From an uncultured Acetatifactor sp. (lineage in GTDB: Bacteria > Bacillota > Clostridia > Lachnospirales > Lachnospiraceae), in the NCBI GenBank assembly GCA_947594835.1, contig CANQEH010000006.1:1-64000 (forward strand): 64,000 nt of DNA, written 5' to 3'. Below the pieces are notes generated by a model, which was not told where the DNA came from, did no database searches, and was given only the letters and a program-made list of their open reading frames with translations. Of the stretch, positions 47,873 to 56,099 are shown in pieces. Every line of letters begins with the position of its first letter. The stretch's first letter is position 1. Made by a program: the position numbers and the translations under genes.

Positions 47873-48610
47873 ATGATTGATGTTGCGGTATGCGATGACG
47901 AGAAGAATATCCGGGCGTACATTGGCAACCTGATCCGGAAGCAGGGAACAGCGTGCAGGATTGCAGAGTATGCTTCCTCCGATGAATATTTGGCAGCAGG
48001 CATGGAGCACGACCTGTTGTTTCTGGATATTGAAATGAAGTCAGGCGGAGAGGAAGGGGAAAACGGTATGTGGCTTGCCGGGCAGCTCCGCAGCATGGAG
48101 CTTGCGAGACAGCCCGTGATCATCTTTGTGACGGGATATGAGAAGTATGTGTATGACGCCTTTGACGTAGGGGCGTTTCAATACCTGTTAAAGCCAATTG
48201 ATGAAGAAAAATTTTCACAGGTCTTTGAGCGCGCCGTCAGGCAGATTGGGGCGGCGCGGGAAAAACAGGAAGCGGCTGACAGGCAGGTGCTGATCGTGCC
48301 GCAGGGGAGCGAAAAAAGAGCCATACCGTTTGAGGACATCTATTATCTGGAGAGCCAGAGCCATAAGATTCTTCTTGCCCTGAAAGCGGAAAAGCTGGAG
48401 TATTACGCAAAGATTGGGGAATTGGAGAAGGAGCTCCTTGGACAGTTTTACCGCATTCACAAGGGATATCTGATCAACCTCTCCCATGTGGAAGGGTATA
48501 ACAGGTCGGAGGTCACGATGGCCAACGGCGACAGGCTGCCGATCTCAAAGTACAAATACGATGATTTCAGGAAAGCATATATGGAATATATTTCGGAGGG
48601 GTGGCATTGA
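47873..48610 (+). CDS. LytTR-family response regulator (AgrA/VirR-like)
   Basis: The 245-residue protein has a receiver domain (about 1-120; phospho-acceptor in LLFLDIEMKSG, Asp near 51) and a C-terminal LytTR DNA-binding domain (about 140-240; IYYLESQSHKILL, YRIHKGYLINLSHVE). Start: ATG with AAGGGAG. The sensor kinase gene overlaps its stop. Together they resemble AgrA/AgrC or BlpR/BlpH peptide-sensing pairs. Confidence 0.92.
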   Translation: MIDVAVCDDEKNIRAYIGNLIRKQGTACRIAEYASSDEYLAAGMEHDLLFLDIEMKSGGEEGENGMWLAGQLRSMELARQPVIIFVTGYEKYVYDAFDVGAFQYLLKPIDEEKFSQVFERAVRQIGAAREKQEAADRQVLIVPQGSEKRAIPFEDIYYLESQSHKILLALKAEKLEYYAKIGELEKELLGQFYRIHKGYLINLSHVEGYNRSEVTMANGDRLPISKYKYDDFRKAYMEYISEGWH

Positions 48611-50016
48611 CGCAGGCGGAGTATGACATATTTTGTAAACTCATGGAAGTTTATATCGTTCTGGTTCAGACTGCCCTTTTTCTGATGCTGTGGAGAGCTG
48701 TTTTTCACACAAAGCGGGAAAGGAGCGCCATGATTGCCGCGGCATTATTCCTTGGGGTAAACCTCATGACAAAGCTGCCGTTTTCTGCGGCATGGATCCG
48801 CTATCTTGCGGTCTTTGTCTTTGCAATGGGATACTGCCTGCTGCGGTATAGACGATATTATGAAAAGGCGATTTTTGTACTGCTGCTTTTTTATAATTTC
48901 CACTCGCTCAGCACTCTGATCTCCAACAGCCTGCGTCTGAAAGCACACAATATACTGATGTCCGATATGGATATGATGCAGAGCGGTTACCTGTATCAAT
49001 TCAATCAAAAAATGGCGATCAGCGCTCTGATTTTGCTGTTTTTATATACAGCCCTGATGCTGTTTATGCTGTTTTTATCCATCCGGGTATTGAAAAATGC
49101 GGAGATGGACAGGCGGGACGCCCTGTTGTTTTCTGCGTACAGTTTTTCCGGCGGAGTTTTGGCGGGCATCGTGATGGATCTGTATGCGGTCAAGGTGGGT
49201 GATGCGGTTTTCTATCTGTACGACGCCAAAAAAGAGATGTTCTGGAAGATACCGCTGATGGCGGGGTGTATCTTTGTAGGAGAGCTCTTGCTGATTTATT
49301 TCTGGAAGAATTACAGGATGCTCCTAGAGGAACGGCAGAAGCGTTTCATAGAAGAAAAACAGGTACAGGCAATGAAACAGCGGCTGGAAGAAGCGGAGGA
49401 TTTTTATGGAAATGTCCGCAAGATACGGCATGAGATGAAAAATCATCTGACAAACATCAAGGGTCTTGCGGCGGGGGAGCAATACGGAGAGATCGCAGAT
49501 TACATTTCAAAGATGGATGAAACCATGCAGGAACTGGAATGTCGGTATACAACGGGCAATGCCCTTACCGATGTGATTGTCAATGACAGGTGGCGCAGGG
49601 CGGAAAAACTGGGAGTTGATTTTGAGGTGGAGTTTTGTCCTGTGGAGGGCATATCGGTTTTTGATCTGGGAATGATTCTCGGCAATCTTTTGGACAATGC
49701 CATCGAAGCCTGCGAAAAAGATCGGAAGGAAAAGCGTTTTATCCGTCTGCGGGTAAAGCAGAAAAAGCAGTTTTGCCTGATCGATGTGGAAAACAGCTTT
49801 GACGGCAGACTGCACTGGCAGGAGGGCAGCCAGTTTCCCCTGTCCACAAAAGAGAGGGGGGATTTGCCGCTTATGATGGAGCATGGAATCGGATTAAAAA
49901 ATGTGTCTGACATCGCCGAACGGTATTACGGCGGAGTCAGTATCAAGGTAAGAGAGCAGGTCTTCCATGTGACGGTGATGCTGCAGCGGGAACAAAAGTC
50001 AAAGCAAACTCAATGA
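48607..50016 (+). CDS. AgrC-like sensor histidine kinase (GHKL ATPase)
   Basis: From TTG 48607 the protein has 469 residues: six or seven membrane helices (about 10-230), a coiled linker, the dimerisation His in KIRHEMKNHLTNI (near 275) and a GHKL ATPase (NLLDNAIEAC near 365, HGIGLKN near 430). TTG 48607 is seven bases after GGAGG and overlaps the previous stop; GTG 48601 is the alternative but abuts the ribosome binding site. The ligand is probably a peptide. No AgrB-type protease is encoded nearby. Confidence 0.88.
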   Translation: MTQAEYDIFCKLMEVYIVLVQTALFLMLWRAVFHTKRERSAMIAAALFLGVNLMTKLPFSAAWIRYLAVFVFAMGYCLLRYRRYYEKAIFVLLLFYNFHSLSTLISNSLRLKAHNILMSDMDMMQSGYLYQFNQKMAISALILLFLYTALMLFMLFLSIRVLKNAEMDRRDALLFSAYSFSGGVLAGIVMDLYAVKVGDAVFYLYDAKKEMFWKIPLMAGCIFVGELLLIYFWKNYRMLLEERQKRFIEEKQVQAMKQRLEEAEDFYGNVRKIRHEMKNHLTNIKGLAAGEQYGEIADYISKMDETMQELECRYTTGNALTDVIVNDRWRRAEKLGVDFEVEFCPVEGISVFDLGMILGNLLDNAIEACEKDRKEKRFIRLRVKQKKQFCLIDVENSFDGRLHWQEGSQFPLSTKERGDLPLMMEHGIGLKNVSDIAERYYGGVSIKVREQVFHVTVMLQREQKSKQTQ

Positions 50017-50032
50017 AACGGAGGAATTTGTG

Positions 50033-50128
50033 ATGGCAGTCACAGGAATTGAAAGAAACTACAACGCATACGAAAGCGCGTACGCTGCACAGAAAACTGA
50101 AACGGCAGGGCTTGATCTGAAGGTTTAA
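50033..50128 (+). CDS. 31-aa ORF after the sensor kinase
   Basis: ATG 50033 has a strong site (GGAGG at 50020-50024). The frame encodes 31 residues, beginning MAVTGIERNYNAYESAYAAQ. This start resembles N-termini of a Lachnospiraceae surface-protein group with Tyr/Asn-rich leaders, so it may be the remnant of a longer gene. A signalling peptide for the adjacent kinase is the alternative; it lacks a Cys and an AgrD-like amphipathic plan. Neither is shown. Confidence 0.4.
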   Translation: MAVTGIERNYNAYESAYAAQKTETAGLDLKV

Positions 50129-50179
50129 AGTAGTTTTGGAAACGGATTTCAGGTTGTGAAGCACAAGGAGGGAAAAACG

Positions 50180-51010
50180 ATGAGGCTCAATGGTAATTTC
50201 TTTAACTTTATGAACAGCAGTTTCTTTAATCGTTCTTCTATGGTTTCAAGACTGCTTGGAAGCAGGAACGCCGGGAGTGTGAATGTGCCGGACAAAAACC
50301 GTGTCGATAAGCATTCCCAAACTTATATGAAGGACGGCGTTCTTTATCAAAAAGGAAACCGTAGAGAATCGAAACTTTACACAAGGCGGGGAACCTGGGC
50401 AGACGCAAGACCGAAACAGGATCCGAACCGGAGAAACGCATTTCGTCCGCTTCGTGAAGACCTGAAAAAAGTGCATTATGACGTTGCGTCGGGAATCATC
50501 CAGCCCAAGGAGATGTCCGTGAAGGACAACGAGGTGCGCTTTGACGACAACTCCTGTTATCAATTTACGGGGAAAGACGGGAAGCTGCATACGGTGCTTT
50601 CGGCCAGCGGCCTTCTAAGCGCGGATGTTTTTGGAAGAAAAGGACCCATTGACGAGGAAGCGGCGGAGTATGCTGATTTTTGGGAGAGACTGGCGCATAC
50701 CGTTGGCCCTCATGCAAAGTACAGTCAGGCTGAAATCAGGGCTAAACTGGCGGAAGCGGGCATACAAAACGGGTTTTTCACGGTGTCGGTGGGCAATTTT
50801 TCCCATACCTATTTCCTTTCCCAAGAGGAAGATGCAGTTGCGGTTCGTTCAAAGGAAGCATATGACAAACGGTACAACGCACTGGTCAGCGGAGAGGCAT
50901 TTGAGTCTGGTACCTTCCAGCCGGGGCAGACTGTGTCCGTCGGCGGCAAGGAGTATGTCCTGAATGAAAACAAAGGAATTGACATCGAGTACGGGGCAGA
51001 AATTTATTAA
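50180..51010 (+). CDS. Hypothetical protein (276 aa)
   Basis: From ATG 50180 (AAGGAGGG upstream) the protein has 276 residues, basic in the first third (many Arg/Lys/Asn/Ser) and acidic later. It has no signal peptide or membrane helix that I can see. The middle (VRFDDNSCYQFTGKDGKLHTVLSA) and the end (PGQTVSVGGKEYVLNENKG) look beta-rich. I recognise no domain. It follows the two-component pair and the 31-codon ORF, and may belong to the regulated set. Confidence 0.65.
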   Translation: MRLNGNFFNFMNSSFFNRSSMVSRLLGSRNAGSVNVPDKNRVDKHSQTYMKDGVLYQKGNRRESKLYTRRGTWADARPKQDPNRRNAFRPLREDLKKVHYDVASGIIQPKEMSVKDNEVRFDDNSCYQFTGKDGKLHTVLSASGLLSADVFGRKGPIDEEAAEYADFWERLAHTVGPHAKYSQAEIRAKLAEAGIQNGFFTVSVGNFSHTYFLSQEEDAVAVRSKEAYDKRYNALVSGEAFESGTFQPGQTVSVGGKEYVLNENKGIDIEYGAEIY

Positions 51011-51135
51011 GTACTTTTATGAACAGAGGAGAGCCAGACTTGGTCAGTGATTCCAAGCACAGGAAAAAGCAATAAATCAGACACCGAATTTATCAGTGAA
51101 ATTAAGGTAAGATATATAAAATTCACAAAAATTTA

Positions 51136-51164
51136 TTGCAAAAACGGCGGGGACACCATAAAAT
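51136..51164 (+). promoter_or_regulatory. Promoter of the toxin-antitoxin-like gene pair
   Basis: TTGCAA (51136-51141), 17-base spacer, TAAAAT (51159-51164), in the otherwise gene-free 51011-51299 gap. Confidence 0.6.
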
Positions 51165-51246
51165 ATAGTTAGAGAAGTATGAGTAAGCAGAGAATAACTA
51201 TGTAAATTACCGTTATGCAGGCATAATGATAATTGGAATGAGACAT

Positions 51247-51272
51247 ATTATGATTTACAGGCAAATCATAAT
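51247..51272. promoter_or_regulatory. 10-bp inverted repeat before the antitoxin-like gene
   Basis: ATTATGATTT and AAATCATAAT are perfect complements around a 6-base loop, ending 28 bases before the start codon. It may be an operator for autoregulation or a leader hairpin. Confidence 0.5.
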
Positions 51273-51299
51273 CATATATTGAAAAGGGGGTGTTTTCTT

Positions 51300-51494
51300 A
51301 TGGCAACTTCAAGCATCACGAAAAATTTTGTCATTTCCGGCAAGAAACAGGTAGAGATGTTCGTCAATGCGATTGAAGAATCTGCCAAAAACCGTCCTAT
51401 TCATATACCCGTAGCTGCAAGAGAAATAACGGATGAAGCGGAATTAGTAGAATTTATGGAAAGGTGGGAGATGGCAAATGTTGGAAACAAATAA
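51300..51494 (+). CDS. Small antitoxin-like protein (64 aa)
   Basis: From ATG 51300 (AAAGGGGG upstream) the protein has 64 residues. Its place, with its 3' end overlapping a GNAT-type gene by 17 bases, is that of the small partner in GNAT toxin-antitoxin-like pairs. No DNA-binding fold is obvious. Its frame is intact while the partner is broken. Confidence 0.6.
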   Translation: MATSSITKNFVISGKKQVEMFVNAIEESAKNRPIHIPVAAREITDEAELVEFMERWEMANVGNK

Positions 51495-52089
51495 ATATTC
51501 GGTTATCAACATTCGCCGTTACCTCAATAGTGAGAATCCAAAACTCGGAGAGAACAGGCTTCTTTAAGTTCTCTCCGAATTTTCTTGTCCGGGCAATCCA
51601 GATGTGGAACGGTTTTTGAAAAAGAATTCAATAGAATTTACTAGAAAAAATCAGTCCGTTACTTATCTTGTGTTTGATATAAGCAGTATGAAAATGGTAG
51701 GATATTTTACTCTTGCGTTGAAACCTTTGACAGTAAGGGGAAAAACGGTAAGTAATACTGTAAAAAGGAAGCTGCTGCGTGTCAGTGAGTTGGATGAAAA
51801 GTCAGATACATATACTATGTCGGCATACTTAATTGCACAAATCGGGAAAAACTTTACTGGAAATGCAGATAAGCAGATTACTGGCAGTGAGTTACTTGAA
51901 CTGGCATGGGATAAGATTAAGGAAATGCAATATTTGTGTGGTGGCATGGTGACATTCTTAGAAGCAGAAAATGAAGAAAAGCTGCTGTCTTTTTATCGGG
52001 ACAACCGCTTTTCACAGTTTGATACCAGACCAACTACATCAAGTAAAGATGAATCGCATGAGCTTGTGCAGCTGCTGAGATTGATTTAA
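51478..52089 (+). pseudogene. GNAT-type acetyltransferase (toxin-like) interrupted by one TAA stop
   Basis: The frame starts at ATG 51478 inside the preceding gene, runs 29 codons (MLETNKYSVINIRRYLNSEN...GENRLL), meets TAA at 51565-51567, and continues in the same frame as VLSEFSCPGNPDVERFLKKNSIEF to a stop at 52089. The part after the stop has the C-GNPDVERFL motif, GYFTLALKPL, AYLIAQIGKNF and FLEAENEEKLLSFYRDNRF of GNAT toxin-like proteins. GTG 51604 might allow a truncated product of 161 residues. A CAA-to-TAA change would explain it. Confidence 0.75.
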
Positions 52090-52112
52090 GTAAAATTTAA
52101 TCGTGACGAAAG

Positions 52113-52154
52113 GTGCATGGAGAGCAAATATTATTGACCGCCCATGCGCTTTTT
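52113..52154 (+). terminator. Terminator after the GNAT gene
   Basis: GTGCATGG (52113-52120) pairs with CCATGCGC (52142-52149) with one wobble, followed by TTTTT. The loop is long at 21 bases. Confidence 0.55.
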
Positions 52155-52230
52155 ATTTCGGGTAATGTCATCTTGCAGCAGGAAAATTGTAGCGTTGCTT
52201 GCCTTTCTCCAGAAGAGAAAGAAAGAGCAC

Positions 52231-52334
52231 AAAAAATAAGCCCCTCTGTCGGCCAACAGAGGGGCGGTGTCCGTAAGGGCACTTAACTGAACCTTGCGAG
52301 GCATCCACTTTTGGAGTGGGTGCTTTCCTTTTCT
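52231..52334 (-). ncRNA. Probable stand-alone structured small RNA (about 100 nt)
   Basis: On the minus strand a promoter is followed by three successive hairpins: 52301-52309 with 52315-52323 (9 bp, one wobble), 52267-52272 with 52277-52282 (short, one mismatch), and a 10-bp perfect stem 52240-52249 with 52256-52265 that ends in TTATTTTTT on the minus strand. No convincing RBS or gene lies downstream. I do not recognise the RNA family. The 52090-52423 gap holds only this unit and the GNAT terminator. Confidence 0.55.
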
Positions 52335-52340
52335 GATAAT

Positions 52341-52369
52341 ACTATACCACACTTTCCACATACATTCAA
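52341..52369 (-). promoter_or_regulatory. Promoter of the small RNA
   Basis: On the minus strand TTGAAT (plus coordinates 52364-52369), 17-base spacer, TATAGT (52341-52346). Confidence 0.6.
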
Positions 52370-52423
52370 TAAAAACTTTTCTGACCTATTACAGGTTAAA
52401 AGGCAAGAACAATTCCCCGGGAC

Positions 52424-53608
52424 TTACAGTTCCCCTTTTTTGTATCTTGCCACAATCTGCTGGATCCGTTCGTTGGGGTTCAACAGGTCGCTGATGGAGG
52501 AGTCGTGGTTTAAGGTGTCGATGATATAGGCGATGTATTTGCTCATATCGCAGTCGATGTACCACTCCCGCTCCAACAGAAGGGGCGGCTGGTAGACCAG
52601 GTTGGTGGTCAGAACACGATCCAGCGTGCCGTTGGCATAGGCCTCGTCAAACTTGTCCAGCCCGTTGGTGAACAGGCCGAAGGTGGAGAAGACAAATACT
52701 CTCCTGGCCTTGCGCTCTTTTAACAGCGCGGCTACTTCCAGTACGCTTTCCCCGGAGGAGATCATATCGTCGATGATGATCATGTCCTTGCCCTCTACGC
52801 TGGTTCCCAGAAATTCATGGGCAACGATGGGGTTGCGGCCGTTTTCGATCCGGGTGTAGTCCCGCCTTTTGTAGAACATTCCCATATCCAGCCCCAGCAC
52901 ATTGGCGATATAGATCGCCCGGCTCATACCTCCCTCGTCGGGGCTGATGATCATCATGTGTTCTGCATCCAGCTGCAAATCCTTTACATTGCAGAGCAGG
53001 CCCTTGATAAACTGGTAAGCGGGCTGTACCGTTTCAAACCCGTGGAGCGGGATGGCGTTCTGCACCCTCGGGTCGTGGGCGTCGAAGGTGATGATATTGT
53101 CCACGCCCATCTGCACCAGTTCCTGCAGCGCCAGGGCGCAGTCCAGGGATTCCCTGGCGGTGCGCTTGTGCTGGCGGCTCTCGTATAAGAAGGGCATGAT
53201 GACGGTGATGCGCCGGGCCTTTCCGCCCACAGCCGCAATAATGCGCTTTAAATCCTGATAGTGGTCATCGGGGGACATATGGTTTTCATGGCCGCAGAGA
53301 GAGTAGGTCAGGGAGTAATTGCACACGTCCACCAGAAGATACAGATCGTCCCCGCGGACAGACTCCATCACGATTCCCTTGGCCTCGCCGGAGCCAAAGC
53401 GGGGGACGCGGGCCTTTAAGAGATAAGAATCCCTCTGATAGCCGGAGAAGGCTAAGGATTCCTTGTGTTCGCTCTCCCGTTCTGCCCTCCATTTCACAAG
53501 ATATCGGTCTACTTTTTCGCTGAGGGGCTTGCAGCCCTCCAGTGCGATGATCCCCAGAGAACCGACAGGAATCGTCTCAAGATTTCTTTTTTCTTCGCGG
53601 TTGCCCAT
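52424..53608 (-). CDS. prs: Ribose-phosphate pyrophosphokinase, long form
   Basis: From ATG 53608 (AAAGGA upstream) the protein has 394 residues, about 80 longer than the usual 310-320. The catalytic core is present: FLYESRQHKRTARE-type region, FDAHDPRVQNAI, SPDEGGMSRA and the PRPP loop IIIDDMISSGES. It makes PRPP from ribose-5-phosphate and ATP. The extra length is mainly N-terminal (before about residue 75) plus changes in the flexible loop. It is a divergent class common in clostridia, as far as I recall. The same-strand loader gene lies directly upstream (34 bases). Confidence 0.88.
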   Translation of the reverse strand: MGNREEKRNLETIPVGSLGIIALEGCKPLSEKVDRYLVKWRAERESEHKESLAFSGYQRDSYLLKARVPRFGSGEAKGIVMESVRGDDLYLLVDVCNYSLTYSLCGHENHMSPDDHYQDLKRIIAAVGGKARRITVIMPFLYESRQHKRTARESLDCALALQELVQMGVDNIITFDAHDPRVQNAIPLHGFETVQPAYQFIKGLLCNVKDLQLDAEHMMIISPDEGGMSRAIYIANVLGLDMGMFYKRRDYTRIENGRNPIVAHEFLGTSVEGKDMIIIDDMISSGESVLEVAALLKERKARRVFVFSTFGLFTNGLDKFDEAYANGTLDRVLTTNLVYQPPLLLEREWYIDCDMSKYIAYIIDTLNHDSSISDLLNPNERIQQIVARYKKGEL

Positions 53609-53642
53609 TATTGCTTGTCCTTTCTGATGGTAAAGCCGGTTT

Positions 53643-54668
53643 TCAGCCTGAAACTTCGGAAACGCTTCCCGTGTCTGGCGCTGCGCCTGCATTGGCGCGC
53701 CGCTTTTTGTAAATGCGGATATCCGGCCCGGTGAGCTTACAGAGGGAAAAACTGCTTGTTATCCGGGAAAAAACCCGGTCGGAATAGCGGTCCCGCAGCT
53801 CCTCCAGGCTCAAATTGGTGGAAATGATGGTGGCCCTGCGGCCCATCCACCGCTCGTTTAAGCAGGTAAAAAGCTGGGAAACCACAAACTGGTTGGTGAT
53901 CTCCGTTCCCAGGTCGTCAATGATCAGCAGGTCGCAGCCGTAGAGATCCCCGCAGAGATCGTGGAGCATATTTTTTTCTTTTTCCCCAAAAGTGTAGCGC
54001 GCCAGCCGTTCAAATAAGACCGATGCGCTAAAGTAGATGACGGAATATCCGGCCCGGAGCAGTTCCTCTGCGACGCACCCCGATAAAAAGCTCTTTCCAG
54101 TTCCTACTGTACCATAAAAGAAAAGATTTTGATAGTCTTGTTTGAAGTTTTTTGTAAATTCCCTGCTGAGCGAAACGGCGGCCTTGAAATGCTTCAGATC
54201 CTCTCCCTGATAGTATTCGTAGGAGAGGGTGGAAAAATTTTCCCGGCTCAGCATCTCCTGGATATTGGACTGGGCATACCGAATGGTCAGCTCCCGCTGG
54301 CGGAAGCAGCGGCATTTTTCCCGCAGGCCGTTTTCCACAGAGACATAGCCGGTGTCCTGGCAGAGGGCACAGGTGTACACAGGATTCAGATAGTCGGCAG
54401 GATACCCGGCGCCCGTCAAAAGGGCGGCCCGCCTGCGGGAGATGTCCGCCAGCTGGGCCTGCAGTGTGGTTACAGCGGAATCGTCCCCGGCAAGCATCAG
54501 CCTGGCGGCGGCGGTGGAAAGGCGTCCCACGGACTCATCCAGCTCCCGGCAGCCGGGAAGTTCCCGGTAGATCTGCTCCCTGCGGCTCTCCAAAAGCCTG
54601 CGGTTATCGTCCCGGGCCCGTTCGTATTCCCTTATGATTTCTTCGTATTGTGTGTTGCTGAGTGACAC
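53643..54668 (-). CDS. DnaC/IstB-type ATP-binding protein (helicase loader-like)
   Basis: The 341-residue protein has a helical N-terminal region, a Cys cluster (CALCQDTGYV...KCRC, near 98-118) that may bind zinc, and an AAA+ domain with Walker A YGTVGTGKS (near 185), Walker B LLIIDDLGTE and sensor ISTNLS. This matches DnaI/DnaC-like replicative helicase loaders. The DnaD-like gene lies 28 bases upstream on the same strand, giving a replication-initiation pair. Confidence 0.88.
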   Translation of the reverse strand: MSLSNTQYEEIIREYERARDDNRRLLESRREQIYRELPGCRELDESVGRLSTAAARLMLAGDDSAVTTLQAQLADISRRRAALLTGAGYPADYLNPVYTCALCQDTGYVSVENGLREKCRCFRQRELTIRYAQSNIQEMLSRENFSTLSYEYYQGEDLKHFKAAVSLSREFTKNFKQDYQNLFFYGTVGTGKSFLSGCVAEELLRAGYSVIYFSASVLFERLARYTFGEKEKNMLHDLCGDLYGCDLLIIDDLGTEITNQFVVSQLFTCLNERWMGRRATIISTNLSLEELRDRYSDRVFSRITSSFSLCKLTGPDIRIYKKRRANAGAAPDTGSVSEVSG

Positions 54669-54696
54669 GCCTGTCCTCCTCTGCCCCCAAGCGGCG

Positions 54697-55806
54697 TCAG
54701 TTGCTCAAGAGCTCTTTTTCCAGGGACTCAAAGTCATAGTTGTTCTGGGTAAACTGATGAAAGCGTTTCCCTGACTGCTGGGAGCGTTCCGCAGGCTCTG
54801 TGCCCTGCCTGCGCTGCCGGTGCAGGTCGTCTATCCTGCGGATGTCGGACTTTGAATGGACATTCTGGTTTTTCCAGCTACTCAGAATCCCTTCCGCATA
54901 CTCGAAGCGGTGCCTGTCGGTGGCCATCACCGTCCGCTGGCAGGCCTCGAAGATGACGTCTGTCCCAAAGCAGTATTCCTTGAGCCAGCGGTTGATATAT
55001 TCCAGCTCTTTGCCGGTGGGGGAAGTGTTTTTCCCCAGCTCGTTCATAATGGCATAGACGTCCTTGTCGTAGCGGGAGGAGACTTTCTGCGCCTGCTTTG
55101 GCGTGGTGATGCCTTCCTGCGCCCAATTCACCGCCACCTTTTCGATGTACTTAAAATCCTTTTTGCCCCGGTCAACGCAGTACTGGAGCAGATAGTCGAT
55201 CAGATCGTCGGAAAAGTGCAAAACGTCCGTAAAGTACAGGATGGTCTTCATCTCCGCCGGGGTCAGGGGCCTGCCGATATAGGACTCCGCGATAAAGAGA
55301 AGCTGCGCGGTCTCCTCCTGATTTTTGAAAGCCCTCAGCTGGTCTGCGGAATAGGCGGGTTTTTCATACCCGGAGGGACTTTCCGCTGCGGCCTGGGCGG
55401 CGGGGTGTGCGATCACGGCGTCCCTCTCCTGGAATCTGCCGGATGCAGGGGCGCAGGCCGGCAGGGGTACAAAGGTGGAAGGGGACGGCCTTCTGCTGCT
55501 TTGGGAGAGGTTGTCCAGATCCCGGATATGGATGCCGACCAGGGTCTTGTTCTCGTCAAAATCCAGATCCAGCAGATGCTGCTTCTCCCAGTATTTCAAA
55601 GCCCGGATGACGTCTTTTTCCGTGTGGTTAAACTTGTCCGCGATATCGGCGACACTGGTAGCCTGCTTGGCGCCCATCATGCGGAGCAGATACAGATAGA
55701 CCTTGATCTGCGCGTCGTTTGCCTCTTTCATATATTCGTCGATAAAGAGATTGGAAACTGCGGTGGAATCCGCAGCCTCATCCCTGTAAACCTTCAGTCC
55801 GGCCAT
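54697..55806 (-). CDS. DnaD-domain replication protein
   Basis: From ATG 55806 the protein has 369 residues: a winged-helix N-terminal domain (about 20-110, with AQIKVYLYLLRMMGAKQATSVADIADKFNHTEKDVIRALKYWEK), a Pro/Ala-rich linker (about 120-175) and a C-terminal DnaB_2/DnaD domain (about 185-270 and beyond). Primosomal DnaD helps remodel the origin and recruit the helicase loader encoded next to it. GTG 55815 is an alternative start. It lies downstream of a run of DnaA-box-like 9-mers. Confidence 0.85.
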   Translation of the reverse strand: MAGLKVYRDEAADSTAVSNLFIDEYMKEANDAQIKVYLYLLRMMGAKQATSVADIADKFNHTEKDVIRALKYWEKQHLLDLDFDENKTLVGIHIRDLDNLSQSSRRPSPSTFVPLPACAPASGRFQERDAVIAHPAAQAAAESPSGYEKPAYSADQLRAFKNQEETAQLLFIAESYIGRPLTPAEMKTILYFTDVLHFSDDLIDYLLQYCVDRGKKDFKYIEKVAVNWAQEGITTPKQAQKVSSRYDKDVYAIMNELGKNTSPTGKELEYINRWLKEYCFGTDVIFEACQRTVMATDRHRFEYAEGILSSWKNQNVHSKSDIRRIDDLHRQRRQGTEPAERSQQSGKRFHQFTQNNYDFESLEKELLSN

Positions 55807-55934
55807 TGGAAACACATCCCTCTCATAACAGAATCTGCCTGTGGAAATCACAGTAGCCAAAGTATAGCACAAGGGATTTGAAAAGGAAATAGGCATTTTT
55901 CCGAAAGAAAACCGGGCCCAAAAATCCGAAAAAA

Positions 55935-56099
55935 TGTGGACAATGTGGATCGTGTGGAAAAGATTCTGCCCGACGGACAGGCATTAGAAAATGGCGGCTT
56001 CCCACACCTGCGAACGGGGAAAGTTTGCACAAGAATACACAAAATATCCACAGGTTTGGAAAAGCATCCGCCTCCCTCCCCTGTGGATAATGTGGAAAA
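55935..56099. promoter_or_regulatory. Cluster of DnaA-box-like 9-mers
   Basis: TGTGGACAA (55935-55943), TGTGGATCG (55944-55952) and TGTGGAAAA (55953-55961) are three abutting 9-mers. ATATCCACA (56044-56052) is followed by the exact DnaA box TGTGGATAA (56082-56090) and an abutting TGTGGAAAA (56091-56099). One further TGTGGAAAT lies at 55840-55848. They fill the 293-base gap between the DnaD-like gene and murC, which holds no gene. Probably DnaA controls the replication genes here or uses the site as a titration cluster. Confidence 0.65.

Noticed and set aside
52131-52302. Minus-strand frame of about 56 codons through the small RNA and its terminator
   Set aside because: It has no ribosome binding site, runs across a strong terminator and matches no family I can name; the RNA-unit reading explains the structure better.
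55935-56099. DnaA-box cluster as the chromosomal origin oriC
   Set aside because: No dnaA, dnaN, gyrB or rpmH nearby and no clear AT-rich unwinding region beside it; a regulatory or titration cluster is simpler.
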